Below the pieces are notes generated by a model. The model was not told the DNA's origin, searched no databases, and was given only the letters and a program-made list of their open reading frames with translations. This document shows, piece by piece, positions 42,301 through 45,735 of a stretch of DNA of 64,000 nucleotides. How positions within the stretch are numbered: the first letter of the stretch is position 1; each line of letters begins with the position of its first letter. The position numbers and the translations under genes are program-made. The stretch lies in the NCBI GenBank assembly GCA_020650975.1, contig JAIPMN010000818.1:1-64000 (forward strand), given 5' to 3'. Source of the stretch: Apostichopus californicus (taxonomy: Eukaryota > Echinodermata > Holothuroidea > Aspidochirotida > Stichopodidae).

Positions 42301-42707
42301 TTTGATAGTGATAAAAAACTGCTTTATTTTGAGGTGCATAGAAATGTGTAGAATTTTCATGTTATTATCGATATGTATATTAATACCCTGTTTGCTAATA
42401 TCCATATTTTCAGTATCGCAGCCACCAGGCGTAGCCCCTCATTTCGTCAAACCCTTTGGAAACAAGAAAGTATATGAAGGGGAGAGGGTGGTGTTTGAAG
42501 GTGTCATAACCGGAGAACCAGCACCCAACGTCAGCTGGTTCAAAAATGGAGTCGCTGCGGAACCAGGTGTTTATCAAATTGCCTCTGAGAATCCCAGATA
42601 CTCCCTCACGATCCCAGAGGTGATCCCCGAGGATGCAGGCGTTTACGAATGCCGAGCAGGAAACGATTACGGGGAAGCAGTTTGTGTTGCAACTTTGAAA
42701 ATACGAG
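85..42707 (+). CDS. Partial giant Ig-repeat gene (titin/obscurin-like), 46 exons
   Basis: Joined coding segment of 46 exons with AG/GT borders and fully consistent phases, 12,006 nt or 4,002 codons, open throughout. It encodes about 40 I-set Ig domains and nothing else: 31 one-exon domains followed by nine older ones, most of them split. In the first block each domain has a Pro-rich linker (PEPPPSKPHF), a B-strand Cys near residue 31, a C-strand WYKDG with Trp near 43, and a DGGVYSC motif near 77-82. No signal peptide or transmembrane segment is seen. Loss of Ig cysteines in many 3' domains suggests a cytoplasmic, muscle-type scaffold or spring protein. Titin, obscurin/unc-89, kettin or stretchin relatives are all possible; an extracellular hemicentin-like protein is less likely. 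The 5' part lies upstream of the window and the 3' end is unresolved. Confidence 0.85.
755..1054 (+). CDS. Ig exon 2 (phase 1-1, 100 codons)
   Basis: Acceptor ...atatttag at 754, donor gttggt at 1055. Near-copy of exon 1; the variable sites read NEPPYEI and EACLKIP, which adds a third cysteine just before the F strand. The upstream intron belongs to the family seen before exons 4-6. The downstream intron (1055-1451) is unlike the neighbouring repeats and shows nothing else recognisable. Confidence 0.93.
1452..1751 (+). CDS. Ig exon 3 (phase 1-1, 100 codons)
   Basis: Acceptor at 1450-1451, donor gttggt at 1752. The predicted domain (NEPPFEI, EASLRIP) is identical to that of exon 4. Intron 1752-2092 is closely similar to the intron after exon 1, with small indels, so exon and intron were copied together. 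Confidence 0.93.
2093..2392 (+). CDS. Ig exon 4 (phase 1-1, 100 codons)
   Basis: Acceptor at 2091-2092, donor at 2393. Same 100 residues as exon 3, differing only at silent sites. Both flanking introns (1752-2092 and 2393-2748) belong to the roughly 350 bp repeat-intron family. Confidence 0.93.
2749..3048 (+). CDS. Ig exon 5 (phase 1-1, 100 codons)
   Basis: Acceptor ...gtatttag ending 2748, donor gttggt at 3049. Variable sites NEVPFEI and EASLKIP, a combination shared with exon 10. Flanking introns are of the repeat family; intron 3049-3403 is 355 bp. Confidence 0.93.
3404..3703 (+). CDS. Ig exon 6 (phase 1-1, 100 codons)
   Basis: Acceptor ending 3403, donor gttggt at 3704. Reads SRVEPELSLTDG at the N-terminal side, NEPPFEI and EASLRIP at the C-terminal side. 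The LTDG variant recurs only in exon 10. Repeat-family introns lie on both sides. Confidence 0.93.
4063..4362 (+). CDS. Ig exon 7 (phase 1-1, 100 codons)
   Basis: Acceptor ...actaatccag ending 4062, donor gttggt at 4363. More diverged than exons 1-6: LSLENG, NEVPYEI, EAVLRVPETMED and TTCNVLVA with an extra Cys near the G strand. LSLENG recurs in exon 17. The 534 bp intron that follows (4363-4896) is outside the repeat-intron family and has a G-rich run near 4580-4600. Confidence 0.93.
4897..5196 (+). CDS. Ig exon 8 (phase 1-1, 100 codons)
   Basis: Acceptor ...cttatag ending 4896, donor gttggt at 5197. Variant LSLLDG, NEVPYEI, EASLRIP and SCNILVA, so the 3' part is closest to exon 7. Intron 5197-5727 is AT-rich with no other feature seen. 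Confidence 0.93.
5728..6027 (+). CDS. Ig exon 9 (phase 1-1, 100 codons)
   Basis: Acceptor ...taatccag ending 5727, donor gttggt at 6028. Protein identical to exon 1, with the same 40-base upstream intron end but a different downstream intron. That intron (6028-6774) carries a small MITE and a 36 bp tandem duplication. Confidence 0.93.
6361..6584 (+). mobile_element. Possible hAT-type MITE, 224 bp
   Basis: Starts with caggggttctca and ends with tgagaacccctg, which are perfect inverted repeats of each other and resemble hAT termini. No transposase is encoded. The flanking 8-mers (6353-6360 and 6585-6592) agree only at 5 of 8 positions, so the target-site duplication is decayed or the ends are slightly misplaced. 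Orientation is arbitrary. Confidence 0.55.
6600..6672. repeat. Tandem duplication, two 36 bp units
   Basis: The segment tttatcctgtaaccttac... occurs twice in succession, at about 6601 and 6637, with one internal difference. It lies in intron 9. Confidence 0.85.
6775..7074 (+). CDS. Ig exon 10 (phase 1-1, 100 codons)
   Basis: Acceptor ...actaatccag ending 6774 as for exon 7, donor gttggt at 7075. The domain is a mosaic: SRPEPELSLTDG like exon 6, then NEVPFEI and EASLKIP like exon 5. It is the last of the near-identical block; the following intron (7075-7646) shares nothing obvious with the earlier ones. Confidence 0.93.
7647..7946 (+). CDS. Ig exon 11 (phase 1-1, 100 codons)
   Basis: Acceptor ...tttatcag ending 7646, donor gttggt at 7947. 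Clearly diverged from exons 1-10: linker SKAHFIIRLEPSKDLNYEEP, then LRCKVGGYPPPKVIWYKDG and EEDGGVFSC. Both Ig cysteines and the Trp are kept. Confidence 0.93.
7947..9840 (+). other. Intron 11, 1.9 kb, no gene seen
   Basis: Contains a C/T-rich run at about 8200-8234, three copies of gatttaaatt-like units near 8850-8880, and a 20 bp segment repeated at 9068 and 9101. No Ig remnant or transposon end was recognised. Confidence 0.6.
9068..9120. repeat. 20 bp direct repeat, 33 bp apart
   Basis: The 20-mer tgccttggctgtaacagtca occurs at 9069 and again at about 9101, separated by a short unrelated spacer. Confidence 0.75.
9841..10143 (+). CDS. Ig exon 12 (phase 1-1, 101 codons)
   Basis: Acceptor ...ctcatatag ending 9840, donor gttaga at 10144. 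Complete I-set domain with FMTRLEPDLSLPDG, LKCKVGGYPPPKALWYKDG and DSGVYSC. It has one extra codon in the D-E loop (TSGRAGD), a length variant also found in exons 17 and 22. Intron 10144-10602 has no other feature. Confidence 0.93.
10603..10902 (+). CDS. Ig exon 13 (phase 1-1, 100 codons)
   Basis: Acceptor ...catgtag ending 10602, donor gttggt at 10903. Begins AAEPPPTKPHF; the AAEP start is shared only with exon 18. Intact Cys, WYKDG and DGGVYSC. Intron 10903-11475 has a C-rich run near 11010-11030 and nothing else recognisable. Confidence 0.93.
11476..11775 (+). CDS. Ig exon 14 (phase 1-1, 100 codons)
   Basis: Acceptor ...atacttag ending 11475, donor gtttgt at 11776. Linker APQPPPSKPHF, core LKCKVGGYPPPKITWFKDG and EEDGGVYTC. 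Intron 11776-12838 (1,063 bp) is plain AT-rich sequence with a poly-A run near 12040. Confidence 0.93.
12839..13138 (+). CDS. Ig exon 15 (phase 1-1, 100 codons)
   Basis: Acceptor ...tctggtag ending 12838, donor gttagt at 13139. Linker AREPPPSKPHFMTRLEPE, core LKCKVGGYPPPKTIWYKDG, and DDDSGVYSC. The short intron (13139-13463) opens with a C-rich run. Confidence 0.93.
13464..13763 (+). CDS. Ig exon 16 (phase 1-1, 100 codons)
   Basis: Acceptor ...acctcacag ending 13463, donor gtttgt at 13764. Linker EPEPPPSKPHF, core LKCKVGGYPPPKMTWYKDG and EEDGGEYTC. The intron 13764-14606 holds a tctg microsatellite (about 14249-14290) and an AT-rich patch near 14390-14440. Confidence 0.93.
14249..14290. repeat. 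(TCTG)n microsatellite
   Basis: Interrupted tctctgtctg repeat in intron 16. Confidence 0.85.
14607..14909 (+). CDS. Ig exon 17 (phase 1-1, 101 codons)
   Basis: Acceptor ...tctcttcag ending 14606, donor gtgtgt at 14910. Domain with LSLENGEALLLKC, SGYPPPKTTWYKDG and an extra codon in IGASRSGD. Its LLLKC, SGYPPPK, YxIG and LHVP features match exon 22, five exons on. Intron 14910-15877 is unremarkable. Confidence 0.93.
15878..16177 (+). CDS. Ig exon 18 (phase 1-1, 100 codons)
   Basis: Acceptor ...cctcttag ending 15877, donor gttcgt at 16178. Starts AAEPPPSKPCF with an additional linker cysteine; core LKCKVEGYPPPKVTWYKDG and DDGGVYSC. The 1,147 bp intron that follows has a C-run near 16326-16338 and no clear element. 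Confidence 0.93.
17325..17624 (+). CDS. Ig exon 19 (phase 1-1, 100 codons)
   Basis: Acceptor ...atttgttacag ending 17324, donor gtaaga at 17625, the best consensus donor so far. Domain reads FTLKLAANLSFPPGEP, LRCKVAGYPAPKPTWYKDG and EDGGVYSC. Intron 17625-18579 shows nothing else. Confidence 0.93.
18580..18879 (+). CDS. Ig exon 20 (phase 1-1, 100 codons)
   Basis: Acceptor ...cacctctag ending 18579, donor gtctgc at 18880. Reads FVTRLSPELNVLGGEPVVLR, CKVGGYPIPKLSWFKDS and DDGGVYSC. The RLSPEL..L.GEPV stretch is shared with exon 23. Intron 18880-19275 has no other feature. Confidence 0.92.
19276..19575 (+). CDS. Ig exon 21 (phase 1-1, 100 codons)
   Basis: Acceptor ...gtgtgtcag ending 19275, donor gtttgt at 19576. 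Linker ALEPPPSKPHFPLKLAPEV, core LKCKVGGYPLPRAAWYKDG, and EDNSGVYSC. Confidence 0.93.
19758..20241. mobile_element. Non-autonomous DNA transposon (MITE) with target duplication
   Basis: The element 19764-20235 begins cagggatatgcccatg and ends ctgggcacatccctg; the ends are inverted repeats with 13 of the first 14-15 bases complementary. The 6-mer gcagtt flanks both sides (19758-19763 and 20236-20241). There is no coding capacity. The cagggat start resembles hAT termini, but hAT elements normally make 8 bp duplications, so the superfamily is open. Confidence 0.75.
21352..21456. repeat. Three-copy 34-35 bp tandem repeat
   Basis: Units start aactaggggg at 21352, 21386 and 21421, each ending in cttcccaa-like sequence. 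It lies in intron 21. Confidence 0.8.
22199..22501 (+). CDS. Ig exon 22 (phase 1-1, 101 codons)
   Basis: Acceptor ...tttcatag ending 22198, donor gtgtgt at 22502. Contains EEPLLLKCKVSGYPPPKVTW, the extra codon in IGQTKNGE, LHVP and DDSGVYSC. It most resembles exon 17. Intron 22502-23240 holds nothing else recognisable. Confidence 0.93.
23241..23540 (+). CDS. Ig exon 23 (phase 1-1, 100 codons)
   Basis: Acceptor ...cttcacag ending 23240, donor gtgtgt at 23541. Linker ALEPPSSKPLF, core MLKCKVGGYPPPKTAWYKDG, and ADSGTFTC, where Phe replaces the usual Tyr of the YxC motif. Intron 23541-23990 is unremarkable. Confidence 0.93.
23991..24290 (+). CDS. Ig exon 24 (phase 1-1, 100 codons)
   Basis: Acceptor ...ttctttgtag ending 23990, donor gttcgt at 24291. 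Linker ATEPPPSKPHFNSRLEPELA, core LKCKVGGYPPPNLNWYKDG and EDSGAYSC. The reading frame runs through the whole exon; the ATG at 24074 is internal. Confidence 0.93.
24291..25847 (+). other. Intron 24, 1.56 kb with minisatellite
   Basis: Apart from the 24 bp repeat array at 24692-25074, the sequence on both sides is plain AT-rich intron with no gene or element end recognised. Confidence 0.6.
24692..25074. repeat. 24 bp minisatellite, about 16 copies
   Basis: Unit ttagctactatgtattaaac plus ctcg, head to tail and nearly perfect in the middle, with more changes towards 24692 and beyond 24960. There are no unique spacers between units. Confidence 0.95.
25848..26147 (+). CDS. Ig exon 25 (phase 1-1), first Ig cysteine missing
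   Basis: Acceptor ...tatttag ending 25847, donor gtggga at 26148. The frame is open and the domain otherwise typical, but the B-strand reads LDLSAKVSGYPPPRITWYKDG, so Cys31 is Ala. The F-strand Cys (DGGVYACLATN) remains and would be unpaired. Intron 26148-26577 has nothing else. Confidence 0.93.
26578..26877 (+). CDS. Ig exon 26 (phase 1-1), first Ig cysteine missing
   Basis: Acceptor ...ttcacag ending 26577, donor gtacgt at 26878. The B-strand reads LVLKTKVDGYPVPKITWYKD, so Cys31 is Thr. F-strand Cys is kept (DGGVYSCVASN), and an extra Cys lies near the end (VSCA). The intron after it (26878-27007) is only 130 bp, the shortest of the gene. Confidence 0.93.
27008..27307 (+). CDS. Ig exon 27 (phase 1-1, 100 codons)
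   Basis: Acceptor ...ttgtttag ending 27007, donor gtaggt at 27308. Linker APEPPKTKPFF, core LSCKVNAYPPPKITWMKDN, and DDEGTYAC. Canonical Ig cysteines are present again. Intron 27308-27732 shows nothing else. Confidence 0.93.
27733..28032 (+). CDS. Ig exon 28 (phase 1-1, 100 codons)
   Basis: Acceptor ...atcatctag ending 27732, donor gtatcc at 28033. Linker EPELPPSKPHF, core LSCKVTAHPPPQITWYRNG, and ADAGMYSC. Last exon with the EPxPPSKP linker. The 946 bp intron after it (28033-28978) is AT-rich without other features, apart from a ccaa run near 28087. Confidence 0.93.
28979..29266 (+). CDS. Ig exon 29 (phase 1-1, 96 codons, short linker)
   Basis: Acceptor ...tttcatag ending 28978, donor gtatga at 29267. 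The Pro-Glu linker is gone and the exon starts VPSKPNFVTRLQP. Core LQCHVVGHPTPFITWFKDG and DEGVYSC. The intron 29267-29691 starts with a (ga)n run. Confidence 0.93.
29692..29991 (+). CDS. Ig exon 30 (phase 1-1, 100 codons)
   Basis: Acceptor ...gatgtacag ending 29691, donor gtatga at 29992. Linker APKKPSTKPRF, core LACRFTGHPAPTPAWYKDD, and DQGIYQC. Intron 29992-30634 has a C-run near 30160 and a (ta)n run near 30215. Confidence 0.93.
30635..30925 (+). CDS. Ig exon 31 (phase 1-1, 97 codons)
   Basis: Acceptor ...ctttatag ending 30634, donor gttagt at 30926. Linker ALKIPPRFTVGLEP, core LNCSAIGQPTPTLDWYKDN, and DAGTYSC. Last one-exon domain of the phase 1-1 series until exon 46. Intron 30926-31600 has a nested hairpin and G-rich runs. 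Confidence 0.92.
31006..31055. repeat. Nested inverted repeat in intron 31
   Basis: ggaagtctcc at 31006 pairs with ggagactccc at 31046 (9 of 10), enclosing aagtcttt/aaaagactt at 31020-31036. A second perfect 8 bp hairpin (caactttt/aaaagttg) lies near 31239-31265. It may be part of an unrecognised element. Confidence 0.55.
31601..31764 (+). CDS. Ig domain 32, first half (exon 32, phase 1-0)
   Basis: Acceptor ...attaattag ending 31600, donor gtttgt at 31765. Encodes VTPVFRPKIIPALPEQIEVP and VDLDFNVTGTPQPSVKFYHD, ending ...SSEDVQ. The B-strand Cys is Phe and the Trp is replaced by Phe-Tyr. It joins exon 33 at a phase-0 intron, forming a disulfide-free Ig domain. Confidence 0.9.
32163..32302 (+). 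CDS. Ig domain 32, second half (exon 33, phase 0-2)
   Basis: Acceptor ...ttttcttag ending 32162, donor gtaagt at 32303. Encodes IEKVTEKISETVYRVRIKKA and AGQYTLVAENAGGQ; the F-strand Cys is replaced by Leu. It ends in phase 2. The intron after it (32303-32971) shows nothing else. Confidence 0.9.
32972..33261 (+). CDS. Ig exon 34 (phase 2-1, whole domain)
   Basis: Acceptor ...ctcctccag ending 32971, donor gtgaat at 33262. Linker VPDRRPPRFTSPLVDQ, core LKCQLSAPSEPELVWTKDG, and DSGVYSVRASN. The first Cys is present but the second is Val. Confidence 0.92.
33411..33454 (-). other. Hammerhead-ribozyme-like motif, probable Penelope-type relic
   Basis: Read on the minus strand: tagcct, a near-core heptamer, a hairpin gatcctgctaggatc, then gaaacgtc and aggcca. 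This order (stem I, CUGANGA-like core, stem II, GAAA, palindromic ACGU, GUC, stem I return) is that of minimal type I hammerheads known from Penelope-like elements and retrozymes. Five of six stem-I pairs form. The core is imperfect, so it looks like a decayed copy. Element limits are not resolved. Confidence 0.5.
33740..33906 (+). CDS. Ig domain 34, first half (exon 35, phase 1-0)
   Basis: Acceptor ...acctgtag ending 33739, donor gttagt at 33907. Encodes VPGVPPKITASKKQKERMEV and IDMEFQVTGTPHPRVKFYHN, ending SSQEVQ. Parallel to exon 32 in sequence and phases, and likewise without the B-strand Cys. Confidence 0.9.
34005..34375. repeat. Degenerate minisatellite in intron 35
   Basis: Repeated gcacaatgtgagta/aggtacaaattagtatctg-like segments, roughly 31 bp apart, with a longer pattern of about 125 bp. 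Units are much mutated. Confidence 0.7.
34448..34575 (+). CDS. Ig domain 34, second half (exon 36, phase 0-2)
   Basis: Acceptor ...ccatcatag ending 34447, donor gtaagt at 34576. Encodes ITRVEETIYRLHIKKATPDR and AGKYTVVAENDKGN; Val stands in the F-strand Cys position. It matches exon 33 in role and phase. Confidence 0.9.
35120..35459 (+). mobile_element. tRNA-derived SINE against the exon 37 acceptor
   Basis: The tRNA-like head (about 35138-35209) has an A-box-like tggccaattagctaagg and a perfect B box ggttcgattcc at 35191-35201. The body follows with gtaaagcgctttgagacc and an att-rich tail to about 35448. The left flank tatatttcag (35120-35129) resembles tatatttacag (35449-35459), the live splice acceptor, so these may be target-site duplicates. 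The same body recurs at 37061. Confidence 0.85.
35460..35755 (+). CDS. Ig exon 37 (phase 2-1, whole domain)
   Basis: Acceptor tatatttacag ending 35459, directly after the SINE tail; donor gtaagg at 35756. Linker VPDRTQIKPRFSVPIADQ parallels exon 34. Core TLRGSVSSIPSAHITWSKDG and DEGRYMVTATN, so both Ig cysteines are absent (Gly and Val). Intron 35756-36247 has nothing else. Confidence 0.92.
36248..36426 (+). CDS. Ig domain 36, first half (exon 38, phase 1-0)
   Basis: Acceptor ...ttcctccag ending 36247, donor gtatgt at 36427. Encodes VQEDEIPFPMAPSITATETQ and VDLEFKINGTPKPRVTFYKD, ending TEDIQ. Same class as exons 32 and 35; no B-strand Cys. Confidence 0.9.
36448..36530. repeat. Short G-rich tandem repeat ggagtggggcat
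   Basis: About six imperfect 12 bp units starting 22 bp after the donor of exon 38. Confidence 0.85.
36846..36985 (+). CDS. Ig domain 36, second half (exon 39, phase 0-2)
   Basis: Acceptor ...tgttttcag ending 36845, donor gtgaga at 36986. Encodes IIRREGAYILSLKNPHPSMS and GRYKVVAENERGVE; no F-strand Cys. The frame differs from the longest open frame in this stretch, but both junctions fit only this one. Confidence 0.88.
37061..37300 (+). mobile_element. 5'-truncated copy of the same SINE
   Basis: From gcctagttcattacg to gtgctatataaatcaaat the sequence closely follows the body of the SINE at 35120-35459, but the tRNA-like head is missing. The tail runs into atgattattt-type sequence. It sits in intron 39. 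Confidence 0.88.
37536..37692 (+). CDS. Ig domain 37, first half (exon 40, phase 2-0)
   Basis: Acceptor ...actttgtag ending 37535, donor gtaata at 37693. Encodes a long linker RAVSQQTLYTQAAPPRYQNP and strands to IKLRVKIDGPPTAK; no B-strand Cys. It is split just before the Trp strand, unlike exons 32, 35 and 38. Confidence 0.88.
38033..38213 (+). CDS. Ig domain 37, second half (exon 41, phase 0-1)
   Basis: Acceptor ...tgacccccag ending 38032, donor gtaaga at 38214. Starts VTWYRNGIVIP and contains PEDSGMYKMIAST, then SECRVSVTG. Met replaces the F-strand Cys. The intron after it (38214-38989) has a short (ta)n run near 38430. Confidence 0.9.
38990..39093 (+). CDS. Ig domain 38, first half (exon 42, phase 1-0)
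   Basis: Acceptor ...ctgaaacag ending 38989, donor gttagt at 39094. Encodes ERIPPDFLQPLDNREIEEGA and LRLECRIVGTPDPE, with the B-strand Cys present. It is split before the Trp strand, as for exon 40. Confidence 0.9.
39202..39275 (+). pseudogene. Pseudo-exon resembling the start of exon 46
   Basis: After an intact-looking tctgtttccag, about 74 bases align with the first 72 of exon 46 (shared runs include ctcatttcgtcaaaccc and aggggag). Relative to exon 46 there is one extra base near 39215, which shifts the frame. The match fades after 39275, and the rest of the Ig domain and a donor are not seen. It lies in intron 42, so it is best read as a decayed duplicate of a host exon. Confidence 0.75.
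39767..39947 (+). CDS. Ig domain 38, second half (exon 43, phase 0-1)
   Basis: Acceptor ...ttggttcag ending 39766, donor gtacgt at 39948. Starts VKWTKDDRPLVE and contains PEDAGNYKVSLTN; the F-strand Cys is Val. Intron 39948-40360 shows nothing else. Confidence 0.9.
40361..40527 (+). CDS. Ig domain 39, first half (exon 44, phase 1-0)
   Basis: Acceptor ...ctttcccag ending 40360, donor gtacag at 40528. Encodes SFRRHSDRHALTQAPRDLKV and VEISFNIRGETGQEVIWFKD, ending SSRYQ. No B-strand Cys. The split follows a Q as in exons 32, 35 and 38. Confidence 0.9.
41153..41282 (+). CDS. Ig domain 39, second half (exon 45, phase 0-1)
   Basis: Acceptor ...gttttcag ending 41152, donor gtaagt at 41283. Encodes ITTTDHKTSLLINEAKADDS and GEYSTLVKTRVGDA, ending HVD. 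There is no F-strand Cys. The last bases of the exon and its donor (gttgacagtaag) are the first unit of the downstream minisatellite. Confidence 0.9.
41276..42060. repeat. 54-55 bp minisatellite, about 15 units, starting in exon 45
   Basis: The unit runs from gttgacagtaaagtcagt through ctgttgccttatttcag to tcagaattcaagccatgt. Starts fall at 41276, 41330, 41384, 41439, 41494, 41549, 41604, 41659 and onward; two units are shortened to about 38 bp. A block of about 160 bp at 41549 recurs at 41806, an offset of 257 bp. Every full unit has an acceptor-like ttncag and most have a donor-like gtaaag. Confidence 0.93.
42141..42210. repeat. 11 bp tandem repeat of agtaagtcaat
   Basis: Six head-to-tail units in intron 45; four contain the exact string gtaagt, one gtaaga and one ggaagt. 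Confidence 0.9.
42414..42707 (+). CDS. Ig exon 46 (phase 1-1, 98 codons)
   Basis: Acceptor ...atattttcag ending 42413, donor gtaaat at 42708. Linker ISQPPGVAPHFVKPFGNKKV, core VVFEGVITGEPAPNVSWFKN, and DAGVYECRAGN. The B-strand Cys is missing and the F-strand Cys kept. Last well-supported exon of the window. Confidence 0.92.
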
Positions 42708-45002
42708 GTAAATAGGGAGACGGCTTACCTTGTTTCGTCTATGAACTTTGAAATCGCAGAATGGAAGTTTTTACCCAAGTTTTGTAATATATGTGAGCTT
42801 GTGAAGCTAGAGGCAGTTAACTTTCTGCCTCATTTTTTAAAGAAATTCTTTTTTTCGGTGCATTTGTTACATAGCAGGAATTTAAATTACCTTCCCTCAG
42901 AAACTACAATTCATTGTTTGCCTCAATGTAACATCTTATGTTAAAAATTTGTTGTTGAGTTCATTGTGAGAAATTTTTATAAGATTTTAACACATCGGAT
43001 TCACTGCTTATAAATTATGCAAAATACGTGACTTATCGTTACCGATGATGATGGCTTTTGCAGAAATTTGATGTTTGTGTCGTTATTTGGAACAAGAATA
43101 GAAACAACAAACAAGGAACTTGAAAATTCTGCTTATGGTATTCTGCTCACTTTAAAACTTTCTTTTGCTTAAACAATTTGCTCCTCAGTTTTAAGTAATA
43201 AATTTGCCCTAGAAATGGGATATTCATAGTTTTGTTTGAGAAAGAAGCAGATATTTAGTCCACTCTTTAAACAAGGCACAAAGGAGCAACAACTGAAAAT
43301 ATAAAAATGACAAGTTTCACAACTAAGGTTTATACTTATGATGATGAATCTTTGGTTTTTTTTTACCATGGTTTATCTGATATTTGATATTTACAATTGT
43401 ATGAAAAAATGTGAAAATGGAAATGGTTGGAATTACAAAACAAACTAGCCAGGTTTTGTCGAATGTCATGCCTTTCAAAATATCTATTGAAATATGGCTG
43501 TTGTTATTTGAACTTTGTGAAGTTTTTTGTTGTTGGTTTTCATAAAAGAGAAAAAAGAAAGGGCTATGACAATCAGAAATATATGTCCCAGTACAATTAT
43601 AATCAACTTGCCCAATATAATTTTTTTCGTCCATAAAATCTTTTAAAATCTTTTGAACAGTTTGCTATTAACCTTACCTGACCTATTTATGTGACTTTCA
43701 TCATTTTAAAAGAACATTTTTGATTAAACTGATGAAATTTTGATCTTTCTATTTCTTCTACTATGTTGCTTTCTACTTTTTCTTTACTCTCTATTATTGA
43801 GTTGATATAAACAGCGTTATCTCTCATGATGTGTATGATATAAAATCCTAGCTTGAAGTAGATAGGAATTCTTCAAATACCAATTACTGGAATGTCTCTC
43901 CGAAATCTAATTCTTTCCCAGGAGTTTATATTAAGGCACTCTAGAGGCCTGTGAAGGGTAACTTGTACAGATTGTCAGAGTTGTCAGTATCTTGTTAGAA
44001 ATAGAGAAGTTCAAAGGAGGATTTTATTCGGACAACATTTATTGCAAGCTCTCAACTTTTTGGAAACAAATGAAAAAGTTCTTTGATTGTGCTAGGATTA
44101 ACACCCCCCCTGCCCTCCCTGGAGTATTAAAAAATAATACAATTTAAAAGTTAAAATTAAAAATACAATCTCACAAATTGAATAGTGATTGACAGAGGGA
44201 TATTAAAATGGAGTTTAGAATTGATGGAGTAAGTGGTGTTTCTTTATCCTAACTATTAAAAAGGGAATCTGTGTAAGGAATAAATATCATTATATTTATG
44301 AATAACCACAGAAAGTTTGGTGAGCAAAAGTTTGAACTGAAGGGATTCTTTGAGTAAAGACTTGTGGTAGGGGAGCCTTGTTATCTATTAATTTATTTCA
44401 ATTAAAGTTATGACTTATGCTAGACAAGAAATGTTCACTAACTTGGAAATTAAGTTAAGGCTTGAAATGAAGGGATTGGCAATTTGAAAGAATTAATGAA
44501 CGGATTATTGAATCTCGTAAATACCATATTAGATCGTTTAGTGAACACTTTCAGAACTCCATTTTTAATTACTGAAAAAAATCAAGCATTTAAATAATTA
44601 GTTATCATTTGCTGAGGATGGTTAATAGAATGCTATAAATTTCTGACTTTTATTGGATTAAAAACTGAGCAAAATACACACTTTTCCAGAAATTTTTCTT
44701 CCCGCTCACAATTTTCAATATTTCAATTATAACATTTAGGTGTATAATTGAAGTTTCAAACCAGGATCAATAAGATGTATAATTTTGAAAGAAATATGAA
44801 TTTGTTTAAACTGGGACACAGGAAAATGAAAAAGTACATCTAAAGCCAAATCGAAATAGAAGTTTAAAGAAACACATAGTACAAGCAATGAGCATGGCTT
44901 GATGATGGCCTTTCCTAATATTGAAGCTTTGTTTGAATTCTTTATAAAGCCCACTAATTGTTTTATAACGTTCATCTGCTAATTTCCTATCCCCTTCAAT
45001 AG
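42708..45002 (+). other. Non-coding stretch after exon 46
   Basis: 2.3 kb of AT-rich DNA with no Ig-like frame, no transposon end and no RNA gene recognised. It is intron 46 if the candidate exon at 45003 is real. Confidence 0.5.
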
Positions 45003-45051
45003 GAGCCTCCAAGCCTGTTGCCCAATATGAAGAATACTCTTTCTCAGAAAG
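45003..45051 (+). CDS. Candidate linker exon 47 (phase 1-2, 49 nt)
   Basis: A good pyrimidine tract (ctaatttcctatccccttcaatag) ends at 45002 and a consensus donor gtaagg follows at 45052. Entering in the phase left by exon 46, it reads GASKPVAQYEEYSFSE, then a split codon. There is no domain match, only an acidic linker, so this rests on splice signals and phase. It could be chance. Confidence 0.4.
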
Positions 45052-45583
45052 GTAAGGACAAAAAAACAACAAAAGAAAAACAAACGTTCTGACGACTTTG
45101 AGTCATCCTACCTTACCTCCCTTTCATGTTCTCTTATTAACTTGTATTCCTCTTTTCCTCTCACCACTGCAATTAACATCTCTTCGGCGATAACTCTGGC
45201 CTAGCTGTTTTAGTGGACTCATTATTTAATTCCTCCACAGTTCAACCTCTCTCTCTTCATCCATGTAGTTCCCAGCTCTTTCCTAATAATCTCCCAGTTC
45301 CTCTTCATTTTCTTCTTTTCTTTCTATTCGAACCTTTCTTTTTCTTTTCTTTCAATGTTCTTTAAATTCAGATCAAAATTTCTCATAACATCCATTCCAG
45401 ATTCAGAGAAAGAATATTAATATTAGTAGAGTAATAACAACTATTTTTTTCTTCTTGACCCAAGATGTTGTTTTTTTCATTATGTTGAGTTGAAAAAACT
45501 AACAGCACAAAACATCACAACTATCAAATTTCACGCCACACCCAAAAAATTTTTGGCTTTCATCATGAAAAAAAAATTCACAG

Positions 45584-45644
45584 CTAATGAGTATTCATGC
45601 TTACCTAATGGGTATTCATGCATACCTAATGGGTATTCATATAC
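45584..45644. repeat. Three 21 bp tandem units
   Basis: ctaatgggtattcatgcata-like units at about 45584, 45605 and 45626, ending just before the pyrimidine tract of candidate exon 48. Confidence 0.85.
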
Positions 45645-45668
45645 ATGTTCATGCTATCACTTCTGCAG

Positions 45669-45708
45669 CACGTGGACTGAGGAAGAGACCCTCGAAGTTG
45701 GAAGGAAG
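45669..45708 (+). CDS. Candidate linker exon 48 (phase 2-0) or terminal exon
   Basis: Acceptor ...tcacttctgcag ends at 45668. In the phase left by candidate exon 47 it reads STWTEEETLEVGRK, with a possible donor gtttac at 45709. If that donor is not used, the frame continues VYMPRREF to a TAA at 45733-45735, which would end the protein. Coding-like codon use (GAG GAA GAG ACC CTC) gives modest support; there is no domain match. Confidence 0.35.
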
Positions 45709-45735
45709 GTTTACATGCCAAGGCGTGAATTTTAA

